64,000 bases of DNA from Nitrosospira sp. Nsp11 (GTDB lineage Bacteria > Pseudomonadota > Gammaproteobacteria > Burkholderiales > Nitrosomonadaceae), in assembly GCF_900142705.1 (NCBI RefSeq), contig NZ_FRBV01000005.1, positions 1 to 64,000 of the forward strand, given 5' to 3'. A model generated the notes under the pieces. It saw nothing but the letters and a program-made list of their open reading frames with translations. It made no database searches and was not told the DNA's origin. Positions 42,780 through 51,414 of this stretch are shown piece after piece. Positions within the stretch are counted from its first letter, which is position 1, and each line of letters begins with the position of its first letter. Position numbers and translations under genes: made by a program.

Positions 42780-43217
42780 TTACGCCGACACTCCGGCAAT
42801 CTCGGCGAGGTAAATATTGCCGGAAGTCAGTGGCACGCCCATGTCGTTTTTTGCGACCAGCTTCAAATAGCGGGCAGTGGGCAGCCCTTGCAGGCTGAAG
42901 AATTTTCGGTGCGTATTGGTATCATTGCACGGCAATGTTCCAATCCAATGCAAATCAGCTTCTTCAGTTGCCGTTAGGCCGGTTTCAGGCCCGCTGCCAA
43001 AATTGATATTGTCCAGCGATAGCTTTGCGAACAGGATGAGTTGCCTGTTGGCGGCAGGGGTCCCGCTCGGGTCGCATTCAACTTCCAAAGTAACGTCCAG
43101 TGGAATAGCGGCGCCCAGGTCAATTGCTGCCGATGCTATATAGGCTGCGTTCGCCAGTGTTCCCAAATTCAATACGGATGGGCTGCGAGCGCCCTGAGTC
43201 TGTGTGAAGATTGCCAT
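42780..43217 (-). CDS. Phage structural protein of unknown function
   Basis: 145 residues, beta-rich (FTQTQGARSPSVLNLGTLAN; DLGAAIPLDVTLEVECD; YLKLVAKNDMGVPLTSGNIY). It lacks signal or membrane segments. The start ATG 43217 has AGGAA upstream. The 3' end directly adjoins the LamG gene start. It may be a head decoration or tail-associated protein, as judged by position only. Confidence 0.65.
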   Translation of the reverse strand: MAIFTQTQGARSPSVLNLGTLANAAYIASAAIDLGAAIPLDVTLEVECDPSGTPAANRQLILFAKLSLDNINFGSGPETGLTATEEADLHWIGTLPCNDTNTHRKFFSLQGLPTARYLKLVAKNDMGVPLTSGNIYLAEIAGVSA

Positions 43218-43294
43218 GATCTGTGTTCCTCAAGAGTTTTTTCCGGGAAAGCCTCGCTTAGGCAGATTTAGGTACTTAAGCAGGCTAAGCGGGT

Positions 43295-43678
43295 TTAGGC
43301 AGGCTGTGAACTGGTATAAGTCAGGCTCGGGAAATTGATGGTATTTCCGCTGGTAATCACCTGGTCGCTGGTCTCATCCGTTACCAGCAAAACCTTGCTG
43401 ACGCTATCGGTAAAAGCAATATGCAGATCCGGCGTTGCACCCGAGTTGGCGAAAGCCGCTCCGCTTTTGGCCGACACGCTCAAGACACGAGCCGCGCCAT
43501 CGGAGCCGGTCAGCGCATAGTCGCCAGAAGCCATGGTAACTTCACAGATCGCGTTTCCGGTTACTGTTGCGTAGCTGTCCGCCGGCATGTAGGTCTTGAG
43601 CAAAAGCATGCGGACTGCGCCATTTCTGATTGCATTGAGGCCGCCGTCCAGTACATCGGAATGAACGTATTTTGCCAC
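43295..43678 (-). CDS. Phage structural protein of unknown function
   Basis: 127 residues, start GTG 43678 with GGAG six bases upstream. Sequence is beta-rich, beginning AKYVHSDVLDGGLNAIRNGA and ending FPSLTYTSSQPA. Short proteins of this sort follow large tail-type genes in short-tailed phages; I do not know a function. A terminator lies just upstream (43703-43729), so it starts a new transcript segment or depends on readthrough. Confidence 0.65.
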   Translation of the reverse strand: MAKYVHSDVLDGGLNAIRNGAVRMLLLKTYMPADSYATVTGNAICEVTMASGDYALTGSDGAARVLSVSAKSGAAFANSGATPDLHIAFTDSVSKVLLVTDETSDQVITSGNTINFPSLTYTSSQPA

Positions 43679-43702
43679 TCGATACTCCTTTTTCCATAAA
43701 CC

Positions 43703-43729
43703 AAAAAAACGCCCAGACGAACTGGGCGA
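43703..43729 (-). terminator. Intrinsic terminator after the large tail protein gene
   Basis: On the minus strand, CGCCCAG / CTGGGCG arms with a short loop, then seven T. It follows the stop of the 678-residue tail protein gene by 35 bases. Confidence 0.75.
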
Positions 43730-43763
43730 ACCAAGCTAACTGAGCAGGTCACTTCAATATTTG

Positions 43764-45800
43764 CTATGCCTGCTTTAACCCATCCATTGTCTCGGCCAGC
43801 ACCACTCCGGTAACCTTCACATTGCCGGATAGCACAATCTCCACGTTATCGGATTTGTACCCGGCGGGAAGCCGGAAAGCGCGGCTGTTACGCACCTGCC
43901 TGGTGAATTTCAGCGCACCATCCGCCCATAGCTGAAATTGCAGGGAATCGATGGCAAGCGGCGGAATATCCTGCATGGCATCGCCTCCAATCTCATATTC
44001 GGCGAGACAGGAGTCTGCTAATCCGTCATTCATCATGCCAACGGTAATCAATGCCTGGTTTACTGCAATGGCTGCATCGTAAGATGCCTGCGCGGACGCC
44101 GCCTCCGTTTCCGTCATATCGAAGTCAGCGTCTATCTTCGCCGCTCCATAATTAAGGGGAGGCGCAGTGATGAATTTCCTGCTTTTCCACTCGTAGGCAA
44201 GTTTGGCCCCGGCATCACCTTCCCATTCGTAAATTTTCCTGTCCACTGCCACATAGAGTTTGCCTGTAGCCGGGTCCGCCCATATTGCGGTGATATTCTG
44301 GTTGACCTTGATAAAGGATGCGCTCTCGGCCTTGTCGATCACAAACATGAGCGAACTATCGTTAGCGGTATAACCCGCGTAGTAGCGGTTATCGGCAGAG
44401 GCGCCGATGAATGTGGCAGGGTTCAGCTCTGCCCATTCTCTTTGCGTGAACAGGTTTTTGGTAACGATGTCACTATTCGTTCCAATAATTACCATGCCTT
44501 GCGGGGCGGGGTAGCCTATGCCGAATGCGAAGCTCGCCACACCGCGCTTCGCCATACAGGGCCACGCAACGCCCAATTTTTCCATGCCGCCGCCCATTGT
44601 CACCGGGTCAACCCCGGTAATGGTAAATGGGTTGCCTTCGGTCATTCCGACCAATGTGGTGCCGGTAACGGCAATCGCAACGATGTCCTGGTCGTAGGTC
44701 TGGCGGTAAGAAGTCGGCCAGGCATAGGGCTTGAATGGTTCGGAGAACAGGACTTCGTTGCCGGCGAAACCAGCGGCAACCCCGTTTGCAAGGATCGTAA
44801 TACCCTTCATGTTCGCAGGCGGCATATTCCAGGTTGTGGAAGGCAGCATTTCACCCAGGGCAACTTCCTCATCGCGGGTTGAATCATCGTACGTGGTGGT
44901 AATTGCAGATACCGTGACGACATAGTGATACTCCGCGCCGCCCGAAGTGGTGAGTGTGCGGTAAATACGCTTGGCCATGCCGCTCGTGTTGTGCCGCGCC
45001 ACCCGTACCCATGCCCCGCCGGTGGTGTAAACCTGAGTTGTCGACAGCGACACGACGACCTTATTTGTGGCTGCATCAACACGCACCAGCGCAAACTCGC
45101 CATTGAGATCCGCCATACCCTCCACGGATGCAAACCTGATTTTCTCGTGCGCCCGAAGCCCATACACCGTATCCAGCGTGATCTCTACCTGTCCCTCAAA
45201 CGGTATATCCTTCACTGCGCCGGTTATTGACCCGGTATTGGGCGGTGCGGTATCCATGCCTGATAGCGCCCAGGTATCGTCATCCTTGCCGGTTGTTACC
45301 GAGGATGCCGGCGACGGCGCGGATTCTTCGCCCCATTGTGTGACAAAGGTATAAACGTAGGAACGGGTAACCGTCGATCCGGCGCCGCCGGCGGGCATGA
45401 CAGCAGGCGGATTAAGCGGTTGTGCCACGCCCAGCACATAGCAGCCCGATGGATAAGGCCCGGCGCCCGCAGTTGCCATGTCATATTCCGATGCGCGCGG
45501 TTCGCCATCGCCGGTGTAGTAAAAGCGTCGCGATGTATTTCCGGCAACAGGAGAACGGGCAACATCCACATCCTTGTCCCACGCCAGCCATTTTTCATTC
45601 CCATCCTTCTCCATGCGAAACATGGAAACGATGTCATTGGCGATGACCGGTGCAAATACCAGACGCGGGCCGTTTATCGGGCGTAAATCGCCGCTTGTCA
45701 AATTACAGTTGGTCGCAACCTGAGCCTGGCTGGCCCCAAGCAATTGCTTTGCCAGCCTTGGCACCAACCCGGAAAATCCAGTGATTCTGAAAGCGCTCAC
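43764..45800 (-). CDS. Large phage tail (nozzle-like) protein
   Basis: 678 residues, start GTG 45800 with GAGG upstream. The first 60 residues, ITGFSGLVPRLAKQLLGASQ...NCNLTSGDLRPINGPRLVF, resemble the N-terminus of large tail-tube or nozzle proteins of podoviruses (role analogous to T7 gp12). A beta-rich middle follows, including fibronectin-like YVYTFVTQWGEESAPSPASS, and a propeller-like segment (about 370-530: LVGMTEGNPFTITG, GMVIIGTNSDIVTKNLFTQ, FIGASADNRYYAGYTANDSS). The C-terminal 100 residues are helical then beta. Function is inferred from position and size. Confidence 0.7.
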   Translation of the reverse strand: MSAFRITGFSGLVPRLAKQLLGASQAQVATNCNLTSGDLRPINGPRLVFAPVIANDIVSMFRMEKDGNEKWLAWDKDVDVARSPVAGNTSRRFYYTGDGEPRASEYDMATAGAGPYPSGCYVLGVAQPLNPPAVMPAGGAGSTVTRSYVYTFVTQWGEESAPSPASSVTTGKDDDTWALSGMDTAPPNTGSITGAVKDIPFEGQVEITLDTVYGLRAHEKIRFASVEGMADLNGEFALVRVDAATNKVVVSLSTTQVYTTGGAWVRVARHNTSGMAKRIYRTLTTSGGAEYHYVVTVSAITTTYDDSTRDEEVALGEMLPSTTWNMPPANMKGITILANGVAAGFAGNEVLFSEPFKPYAWPTSYRQTYDQDIVAIAVTGTTLVGMTEGNPFTITGVDPVTMGGGMEKLGVAWPCMAKRGVASFAFGIGYPAPQGMVIIGTNSDIVTKNLFTQREWAELNPATFIGASADNRYYAGYTANDSSLMFVIDKAESASFIKVNQNITAIWADPATGKLYVAVDRKIYEWEGDAGAKLAYEWKSRKFITAPPLNYGAAKIDADFDMTETEAASAQASYDAAIAVNQALITVGMMNDGLADSCLAEYEIGGDAMQDIPPLAIDSLQFQLWADGALKFTRQVRNSRAFRLPAGYKSDNVEIVLSGNVKVTGVVLAETMDGLKQA

Positions 45801-45812
45801 TCTGGCAAAGCC

Positions 45813-46352
45813 TCAATTTTGGGATAATGTTACATATTGCTGGCCTGATTTCTTTCCTTCGCATATCGCACGCTCTTCGGCCCGCCTTTTTACCAGGCCC
45901 GGCAATACTTTTCTGCCCGGTCCGTACTTGAACGCCTCTATACGTGCGCATGCTTCCGCATATTTTTCCGCGTTGATCAAGTCGATCAGGTTGGGCGATT
46001 TTCCCGGCAAAGCTTTTCGGCAGAATGTCGGGATGCCAACGCTATACGCCAGCCTGACAAACGCCTCGTACTCATACTGGTACAGCGGTACGGTCACGCA
46101 GCGTTTCACGCCCGCGGCATAGACGCCCTCGATCTCATCAAGCAACCGCACCAGCGACCGCACCGGCGTGGTCCTGTCGCCCATCCTGACCCCGGCAGTC
46201 GTGCCGTATCCAATAGTCGGCACATCGCCGGGCACAGGAATATATGCCTCATCCTTGTAGCCTTCATGCACTGCGATCCCCACGAGCGTGGAGGCCGCCA
46301 GCACCAATACCGCCATTGCAGACCGGACTTGCGTCGCGGATGATTTAATCAT
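45813..46352 (-). CDS. Phage endolysin (GH24 lysozyme), signal-anchor type
   Basis: 179 residues; cleaves peptidoglycan between MurNAc and GlcNAc to release phage. A hydrophobic N-terminal segment (about 11-30: VRSAMAVLVLAASTLVGIA) with Ala/Gly/Ser residues fits a SAR signal-anchor. The catalytic set E-8aa-D-5aa-T is seen: Glu30 in HEGYKDEAY, Asp in VPGDVPTIGYGTT, Thr. A Cys in CARIEA and one in TFCRKA may matter for SAR control. It is part of the lysis cassette with two membrane proteins and a lipoprotein upstream. Confidence 0.88.
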   Translation of the reverse strand: MIKSSATQVRSAMAVLVLAASTLVGIAVHEGYKDEAYIPVPGDVPTIGYGTTAGVRMGDRTTPVRSLVRLLDEIEGVYAAGVKRCVTVPLYQYEYEAFVRLAYSVGIPTFCRKALPGKSPNLIDLINAEKYAEACARIEAFKYGPGRKVLPGLVKRRAEERAICEGKKSGQQYVTLSQN

Positions 46353-46383
46353 TTCTCGATCCTCGGATTTTTACTGCATTTTT

Positions 46384-46695
46384 TCACGGCACTCTTGCCG
46401 ATTGCGGCGGATCTCGTCTGGCATTTTCCGTAATGCAGTCGAGCTTCGCCTTTATCGTCTCTTTCATATCGCCCGCATCCAGGGTGGCGCAGGACGCAAT
46501 TTCGGATGAGGGTGAGGGTGAGGGTGAAGACGATATCCTGGGTTTCGGCTTGCGCGTCTCCGTCCCGTTTCCCAGCTCGGGATGAATGGCGGTTGCGGGC
46601 TCCTCGGCCATCTGATGCTCCGCCTGATGCTCCGCCGGCAGTGGCGCCAGCATGGAACATGACGCCAGAAACAGGGCTCCAAGCGGATATCTCAT
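46384..46695 (-). CDS. Phage lipoprotein of lysis cassette (o-spanin-like)
   Basis: 103 residues from ATG 46695 (GGGAGG upstream; overlaps the stop of the preceding gene as ATGA). Lipoprotein signal MRYPLGALFLASCSM with lipobox LASC. Pro/Glu/Ser-rich middle with a repeated SPSPSPS, encoded by a GTGAGG-type DNA repeat at about 46505-46530. The C-terminal third is helical. Proline-rich short lipoproteins beside a lysozyme are often outer-membrane spanin subunits (Rz1 type), but the present one is longer than classical Rz1; the call is positional. Confidence 0.6.
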   Translation of the reverse strand: MRYPLGALFLASCSMLAPLPAEHQAEHQMAEEPATAIHPELGNGTETRKPKPRISSSPSPSPSSEIASCATLDAGDMKETIKAKLDCITENARRDPPQSARVP

Positions 46696-46991
46696 TGCTT
46701 CCTCCCGCGTGCCCACTGGTCAATGATCCGGTCGAGCTTCTCGTTAAATTCTTTCATCGTTTCCCGTTGCTCCACCCGTACCGATTTGAGCTCTTCGCCC
46801 AGGCGCTCATTGGTTCTTTCCTGATAAAGTTCTCCCCGCTTCAAGCTTGCAATATCGTTTTGCACCGCGTTATAGGTCGCAACGCCCGACGCGAGTAGAC
46901 CCGCTATTGCAATAATCCCGCTAAAGGATAATGTAGAGGTGGACGGCCCGCGCCGCCGCTCGGTCTTGTGATCGCTATCATCGTCCGCCAT
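46692..46991 (-). CDS. Phage membrane/coiled-coil protein of lysis cassette
   Basis: 99 residues from ATG 46991. A charged start (MADDDSDHKTERRRG), one membrane helix (FSGIIAIAGLLASGVATY), then a coiled coil (RGELYQERTNERLGEELKSV) to the end. The topology suits a membrane-anchored helper such as an inner-membrane spanin or a holin partner. The upstream gene ends two bases before its ATG, and the downstream lipoprotein overlaps it. Confidence 0.65.
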   Translation of the reverse strand: MADDDSDHKTERRRGPSTSTLSFSGIIAIAGLLASGVATYNAVQNDIASLKRGELYQERTNERLGEELKSVRVEQRETMKEFNEKLDRIIDQWARGRKQ

Positions 46992-46993
46992 GA

Positions 46994-47173
46994 TCAGGAC
47001 AGGATCCACAAGAGTGCAATGGCAAACAGGGCAGCGCCCAGCAGCATCGCCGCCGTCCATTTGGATGCCTTCAATTTATCGAGCAGCTTATCGGCGCTTG
47101 CGTCGACCGCGGCATTTTGCTTTTCCATCTCGTCCTTGATGATCCTGATGCGCTTGCGCTGAAACATGGTCAT
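46994..47173 (-). CDS. Phage tail-anchored membrane protein (holin-like)
   Basis: 59 residues from ATG 47173 (GGAG 7-9 bases upstream; an upstream start would add 13 residues). N-terminal basic helix MTMFQRKRIRIIKDEMEKQN, then VDASADKLLDKLKASKW, and one C-terminal membrane helix (TAAMLLGAALFAIALLWILS). One helix with the bulk of the chain in the cytoplasm fits a small holin-type or regulator protein. It heads the lysis cassette after the terminator at 47264-47289. Confidence 0.6.
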   Translation of the reverse strand: MTMFQRKRIRIIKDEMEKQNAAVDASADKLLDKLKASKWTAAMLLGAALFAIALLWILS

Positions 47174-47263
47174 GGTGAATTCTCCAAAAAATAAATCTGA
47201 ACAAACAGGCAAAGTGGTCCCAGTGATCCCTGTGGGACAAGTGGTTCTATGCTGGTGAGGAGC

Positions 47264-47289
47264 AAAAAAAAACGCGGCAAAGCCGCGTC
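47264..47289 (-). terminator. Intrinsic terminator ahead of lysis cassette
   Basis: On the minus strand, ACGCGGC, loop TTT, GCCGCGT, then nine T. It separates the broken fibre-assembly gene from the lysis cassette. Confidence 0.8.
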
Positions 47290-47461
47290 ATATCCGACGA
47301 ATCTGATCAACTGAATCTGATCAGCTGTGTTACAGGTGGGTTAAGCGTTTTATACGTGCCTGTTTTATACGTGCCCGCGTGCTTACCATTGAATTGCATC
47401 CGGCCGTTCCTGGGTCGCATGGTCGCCTAGTGCGGCGACCTGGTCGCGCAATTACTGTCGC

Positions 47462-47987
47462 TTACCCGCGATGACCATGGGCAGGTGCGAACAGCGCGGC
47501 ATTGGCAATGATCTTGCCAGCCAGTTCAGCCCTGCTTTTGCCCTGCCCGGCTGCCGCGCTATCCAGCTACGGCCTTGCAGCATCTGGATCCAGCAGCCAG
47601 GCATTGGCTTTTGCTTCCTGTTTGGGCTAACTGCCGACTTCGCCCGACGGTAATCTGCGCTCATTGCATCGATAGCGGCCTGATAGGCTGCATTGATGCG
47701 TATCAGCACGGCCACTTTCATCTGGGTGCCTGAAGGCGGCGCAGGTGGAGGAGGCGGAATAAATAATTGCGAGGTAGCGGCAGTTGCGGCAGTCCATCGT
47801 TCTATAAATGGCTTGAAGTCCGTTATGCTGTCCAGAGCCGTGTTGCAGCGCCGTCATACTCCATGTGCCCGCTTATGCCATTCACTGTACGGCCACGTAT
47901 GCCGATGGGTAACGCCGACAAGTTAACCAGCCTGAATATCCCGGCAACTCCGATGACGCCGTCGTCTCGAATAATTGTTATTCGCAT
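47462..47987 (-). pseudogene. Broken tail-fibre-assembly-type gene (DUF4376-like)
   Basis: The start at ATG 47987 reads MRITIIRDDGVIGVAGIFRL... to YDGAATRLW, then the frame shifts to DSITDFKPFIERW...PPPPPAPPSGTQ and INAAYQAAIDAMSADY, shifts again near 47640 to PKQEAKANAWLLDPDAARP, hits a TAG, and goes on DSAAAGQGKSRAELAGKIIA through ALFAPAHGHRG and a stop at 47462. Joined, these form a small phage protein of the type encoded next to tail fibres. Two frame changes and one stop make it non-functional as written. Its start overlaps the preceding gene by 10 bases. Confidence 0.7.
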
Positions 47988-48325
47988 ACGTCTGCTTGCT
48001 CCAATGGTTTGATGTCCGGTTTCCTGTTCGCCGATTGCGCCGCTACCAGCAGCACCTGCTGCGTCTGCGCTCCCTGCTTCACCATTTCGTTGCGGAACGA
48101 TTCGGTGGCCGCCACGCCTTTGCGCGATTCGTTGGCCGTGTTGATCATCAGGGTGGGAAGCCATGCAATGGCGCAGCCCCAGGCGCCGCTTTCCCGTCCG
48201 GTATTCGTGTCGACGCCGAGAATCTGCACATACCAGGGGCAGCGGTACAGGATAGGCTTCCTGTCTTCGGTTTTGACCTCCTCGCACTTCGCCCCGAGCG
48301 GGCAATCGGCAACCCTGGTTTCCAT
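47978..48325 (-). CDS. Small phage protein next to tail fibre
   Basis: 115 residues, [20 protein letters not shown] at the start, a Trp-rich segment (RCPWYVQILGVDTNTG, WGCAIAWLPTLMINTANE) and a helical C-terminus. Four Cys in the first half. The ATG overlaps the TGA of the fibre gene (TGATG). A conserved phage product of unknown role by my reading; no enzyme motif was seen. Confidence 0.65.
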   Translation of the reverse strand: METRVADCPLGAKCEEVKTEDRKPILYRCPWYVQILGVDTNTGRESGAWGCAIAWLPTLMINTANESRKGVAATESFRNEMVKQGAQTQQVLLVAAQSANRKPDIKPLEQADVCE

Positions 48326-49230
48326 CAGTCTTTACTCGCTATGATCATGTCGATATATTGAACGGCCAGGTTGATGGCTGTGCCAGTAAAAGTGTGGTTA
48401 TGGGAGCCGCCGCCTCCGACGTATTCTGTATATCCCATCGTATCTGGCTTATTACCATCTTGCGGATCATAGTCTGGACGAGGTGACCCAGAAGAGCCAC
48501 CACCAATATAAATAGCGTGTCGGTGAGACGGAATCTGCGCTTCGGTAAGGGTGGTGGCACTGTTCGATCCATTAACTGCTTGCAGCGCGAAGGCGTTCGC
48601 AAATGTGACTGAACCGCCCGAGTTTCCGCCGAGGCCGCTGACTATTCGTATGGCCTTATTGTCATGTGTGGTTATTTGTGTCCAGCCAACGGGGGCGACA
48701 GGCTGAAAAAATGACATGACCGTGCCGGATGGAATAAGCGCGGCAATCGCGGCGGGAATTCCCAATGTTGCCCGTGCCGCCTCCGCCTCTGTATCATCCA
48801 GTAACGTTCGGGCAAACGAGCTCAGGTCAGCCAGTGCGGTTGTGCCCACCCCCGTAAAATACGGCAACTTGTCGGCCGATGCGGCCAACCCGCCCAGCGC
48901 GATGAGATTCGCGTTTGCAAGCGACTCCTGCAGGGCAACGTTGGTCACGCCAGCCAGAAAATAATCACCGGCCGCCCAGGTTCGGGCGGCGGTGCCGTCC
49001 AGCCCACGTCCGCCCGCGGAGATCGCAAGACTATCTGTGCTGCGCGCCTCGACCTTTACGATTTCCCGATTGCCCGAGGCGTCCTTGAAAATACCATAAA
49101 AATAATCGCCGGCGCCAAGCACCGGGAAGAGAATCCCTTTTCCGGCCTCAACCGTGAAGCTCAACCCCGCTGTGCCGCTTGGTGCGGAACTGACGATAGC
49201 CTTGCCGAAATTCGAGAACTTGAGTCCCAT
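48325..49230 (-). CDS. Phage tail fibre / collar-type protein
   Basis: 301 residues from ATG 49230 (AAGGG upstream). Residues 1-100 are beta-rich attachment ([20 protein letters not shown]). Ala/Leu helical part (about 110-175) is typical of fibre shafts. The last 130 residues form a collar-like tip: [55 protein letters not shown] and a final [10 protein letters not shown]. Two His clusters (HRH, HNH) suit metal binding in the tip. It would bind the host surface. It is not paired with a reverse transcriptase gene. Confidence 0.82.
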   Translation of the reverse strand: MGLKFSNFGKAIVSSAPSGTAGLSFTVEAGKGILFPVLGAGDYFYGIFKDASGNREIVKVEARSTDSLAISAGGRGLDGTAARTWAAGDYFLAGVTNVALQESLANANLIALGGLAASADKLPYFTGVGTTALADLSSFARTLLDDTEAEAARATLGIPAAIAALIPSGTVMSFFQPVAPVGWTQITTHDNKAIRIVSGLGGNSGGSVTFANAFALQAVNGSNSATTLTEAQIPSHRHAIYIGGGSSGSPRPDYDPQDGNKPDTMGYTEYVGGGGSHNHTFTGTAINLAVQYIDMIIASKD

Positions 49231-49388
49231 GCTTTACCCTTATTATTTGAGCCAGCAGCCTATAGCGGCCTGACATCTCTCCTTCAAAGCCGGAAATCCG
49301 GATGTCTTCATGTCCTCTGCATAACCGGAAATCAGAATGCTTGGGCGTCCTCATTCCCCAAAAACGAGAATCCAGACCGTTTCCCTTA

Positions 49389-50030
49389 TTACTTGATGGT
49401 CGGCTCTATACCCCTGGCCATGATTCTGGTTTGCAACCGCGCACGCGTATAACCTCTCGCCACCCGCTGGCCTGCCGCCGCTGTCTTTATTGCGAATTGC
49501 TGTTGATGGTATTGTGCGAGTTGGGTGCTGGAGTATGGCTTCTTGGGCGACAGCATCAGCCGCACCAGTGCGCCGTGGACAATCGCTTCGCGGTATTCGT
49601 TGAATTGCCCATCTACTATCCCCATGCTGGCCGGTGAAGGTTTGAAAGCAACAGTCATCGACAACGTACCGGGTGCGGCAGGTGCTGGCACAAGCATCAA
49701 GGAAGCGGCCTCGGCAAGAATGTATGCCGGAGCGCCCTTCCGCCCGTGCCGGTTCATGCTGCCCATGCTCGGCTCACCTGGATACAATGCGATTTTTTCT
49801 CCATCCAGTGCCGCATGGATAATTAAATGCACCACCGCATCCGCCGGTGGGGTAAAAGCGTATTCCGCCACGCCCGCAGCTACTGAAACATCCGGATGCG
49901 TTCCTTGCCAGGCAAGAGATTGCTCGAAAAATGCAATGGCGGATTGGCGCAACGCGCTATCGGCAGCAGCGGATGGGCAACCGGGCAGATCCGGCATCAT
50001 CAGATCGTAGAAATCACGCCACAGTTTCAT
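49389..50030 (-). CDS. Phage head-tail protein (adaptor-like)
   Basis: 213 residues. The start MKLWRDFYDLMMPDLPGC, the middle AEYAFTPPADAVVHLIIHA and GAPAYILAEAASLMLVPAPA, and the C-terminal helical segment are what I see in podovirus proteins between capsid and fibre genes. Probably an adaptor or tail-tube-A-like protein; this is a positional call. The ATG overlaps the upstream TGA as ATGA. The 158-base gap to the fibre gene has no recognised gene. Confidence 0.65.
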   Translation of the reverse strand: MKLWRDFYDLMMPDLPGCPSAAADSALRQSAIAFFEQSLAWQGTHPDVSVAAGVAEYAFTPPADAVVHLIIHAALDGEKIALYPGEPSMGSMNRHGRKGAPAYILAEAASLMLVPAPAAPGTLSMTVAFKPSPASMGIVDGQFNEYREAIVHGALVRLMLSPKKPYSSTQLAQYHQQQFAIKTAAAGQRVARGYTRARLQTRIMARGIEPTIK

Positions 50031-50359
50031 GATTGAGCCTCGGCGCTGAATAGTTGGGCGAACACGGCAGCGCGGCCTGAACTGGCGTGCTCGTCGTCAG
50101 TCATTTCCGCTCTGGCCGTGACATAATCCGCCACGGTTTGTACGTACGCGGCAGATATTGGAAAGACATCGCTCAACATCCCCTCTCCGTCCGGCAGGCT
50201 GGCGAACTGACCCACGAACAAGTCAGGCCGGCGCTTGAGGATTTGTAGCACTGCATGGTTGGCTAATGACAGCAACGTAGCGTCTGAATACCTGGCTTTA
50301 TCCTCATCGTTGAGCGGTATGCGCGCCAGATCGATAACCGATTGGTAGGTGAAAGCCAT
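50027..50359 (-). CDS. Phage head-tail connector-like protein
   Basis: 110 residues: MAFTYQSVIDLARIPLNDED, LLSLANHAVLQILKRRPDLF, ISAAYVQTVADYVTARAEM. Short all-helical with an LPDGEGMLSDVFPI turn. Genes of this type lie between capsid and tail-tube genes in many podoviruses and are candidate connectors. Start ATG 50359 with AGGGA upstream. It overlaps the next gene by four bases. Confidence 0.65.
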   Translation of the reverse strand: MAFTYQSVIDLARIPLNDEDKARYSDATLLSLANHAVLQILKRRPDLFVGQFASLPDGEGMLSDVFPISAAYVQTVADYVTARAEMTDDEHASSGRAAVFAQLFSAEAQS

Positions 50360-50369
50360 CTGTCATCCC

Positions 50370-50735
50370 TCATTCGGCCATTTCGTGTCTGGAAAATAAG
50401 GCGATGACCTTGTGTCGCACCGCTTCTTCACTCTGGCGCTTGCCCAGCCGTTCGTTATAGTGACGTTCGGCATACTCGATCAGCGTATTTTTATCCATCG
50501 CGTGGAAGTCGATGACGGGCAGCGGCTCCTCCGCTGCTTGGGATTGCTCAGCGAGCCCGATGCGTTCATTGCTTCCGTTCGCTTCGTCGGCAATCTGCCA
50601 GGTATCGGTAAAGACGAGCAGTCGTTCGGCCACCTCGGCGGTGACATTACGAACCTGCCCCGGCTGCCAGTTCAATCCGACGCCGTTGATGCTGTCTGTT
50701 TTAACTGTAGCGGCAATGTATTTCAGATGCGGCAT
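50370..50735 (-). CDS. Small phage head-region protein
   Basis: 121 residues from ATG 50735 (GGAG upstream). The terminator at 50748-50779 lies immediately upstream, so the further upstream starts at 50747 and 50786 would be inside or before the hairpin and are less likely. The sequence starts MPHLKYIAATVKTDSINGVG and has LNWQPGQVRNVTAEVAERLL, then a helical acidic C-terminus. Unknown role. Confidence 0.65.
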   Translation of the reverse strand: MPHLKYIAATVKTDSINGVGLNWQPGQVRNVTAEVAERLLVFTDTWQIADEANGSNERIGLAEQSQAAEEPLPVIDFHAMDKNTLIEYAERHYNERLGKRQSEEAVRHKVIALFSRHEMAE

Positions 50736-50747
50736 GTAATGCTCCAT

Positions 50748-50779
50748 AAAAAAGGCGGCCACCTCGCGGTAGCCGCCTG
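50748..50779 (-). terminator. Intrinsic terminator after head protein gene
   Basis: On the minus strand, AGGCGGC, loop, GCCGCCT then six T. It is 37 bases past the stop of the 148-residue head protein gene. Confidence 0.75.
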
Positions 50780-50815
50780 AAATCACGCCCTTACTCGCTT
50801 ACTGCTGCCTGATGT

Positions 50816-51262
50816 CTACTTCACTCCCACTGCATCGCCCTTGACGATTGCCGTTACCTTGCCTGGCGCAAAAGACGCCGCCGCTGTTGTAAGCGTGATA
50901 GTCAGATATACCGGCTTCTCGAATTTGACCGGCTGAAACGCGAGCGAAGCGCGGCCGGCATTGCGAAGCACGGTATTGCCGGCGGCTGTGAAGTACGCAT
51001 CGCTCGCAGCGGGGCCCTCGTCCGGGTAGACCGGCGCATAACCTGCCTTGAAGGCTATTGCAGGGGTTGCGTTGCTGTCCAGCTTGTCGTTCACGATGTC
51101 CACATCGGTTACCTCTATGCCTGCCGGAATAATCAATGGGCGGTAGATGTCGCCTGAGGCCCCTGCTGTGGGCGCCACTAAGCCCCAGGCAACAACGGTA
51201 TTGCCATAGCCGCCCATGTGCCGGGCTTTGCTGCTCAAATCTGCTGCACTAAAAGTAGTCAT
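50816..51262 (-). CDS. Phage head protein (decoration-like)
   Basis: 148 residues, beta-rich: TTFSAADLSSKARHMGGYGN, VVAWGLVAPTAGASGDIYRP, IIPAGIEVTDVDIVNDKL, then an Ala/Thr-rich end. Its place directly after the major capsid gene suggests a decoration or stabilising protein. The start ATG 51262 follows an AAGGGG site. A terminator at 50748-50779 follows. Confidence 0.65.
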   Translation of the reverse strand: MTTFSAADLSSKARHMGGYGNTVVAWGLVAPTAGASGDIYRPLIIPAGIEVTDVDIVNDKLDSNATPAIAFKAGYAPVYPDEGPAASDAYFTAAGNTVLRNAGRASLAFQPVKFEKPVYLTITLTTAAASFAPGKVTAIVKGDAVGVK

Positions 51263-51414
51263 TCATAACCCCTTTTGTAATAATGATGAAGCGGTGCGTT
51301 TATAAGGCCTGCATTGCATGGAGAAGTCCTCGCTCCTGCGAAAACGGGAACTGTTCTTCTCCAACTATTGAATACAGATCTATCGCACCGCCTGCACTTC
51401 GTTTCGAGCCTGAG

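Noticed and set aside
48325-49230. Diversity-generating retroelement at the tail fibre
   Set aside because: No reverse transcriptase gene and no template/variable repeat pair was found near the fibre gene.
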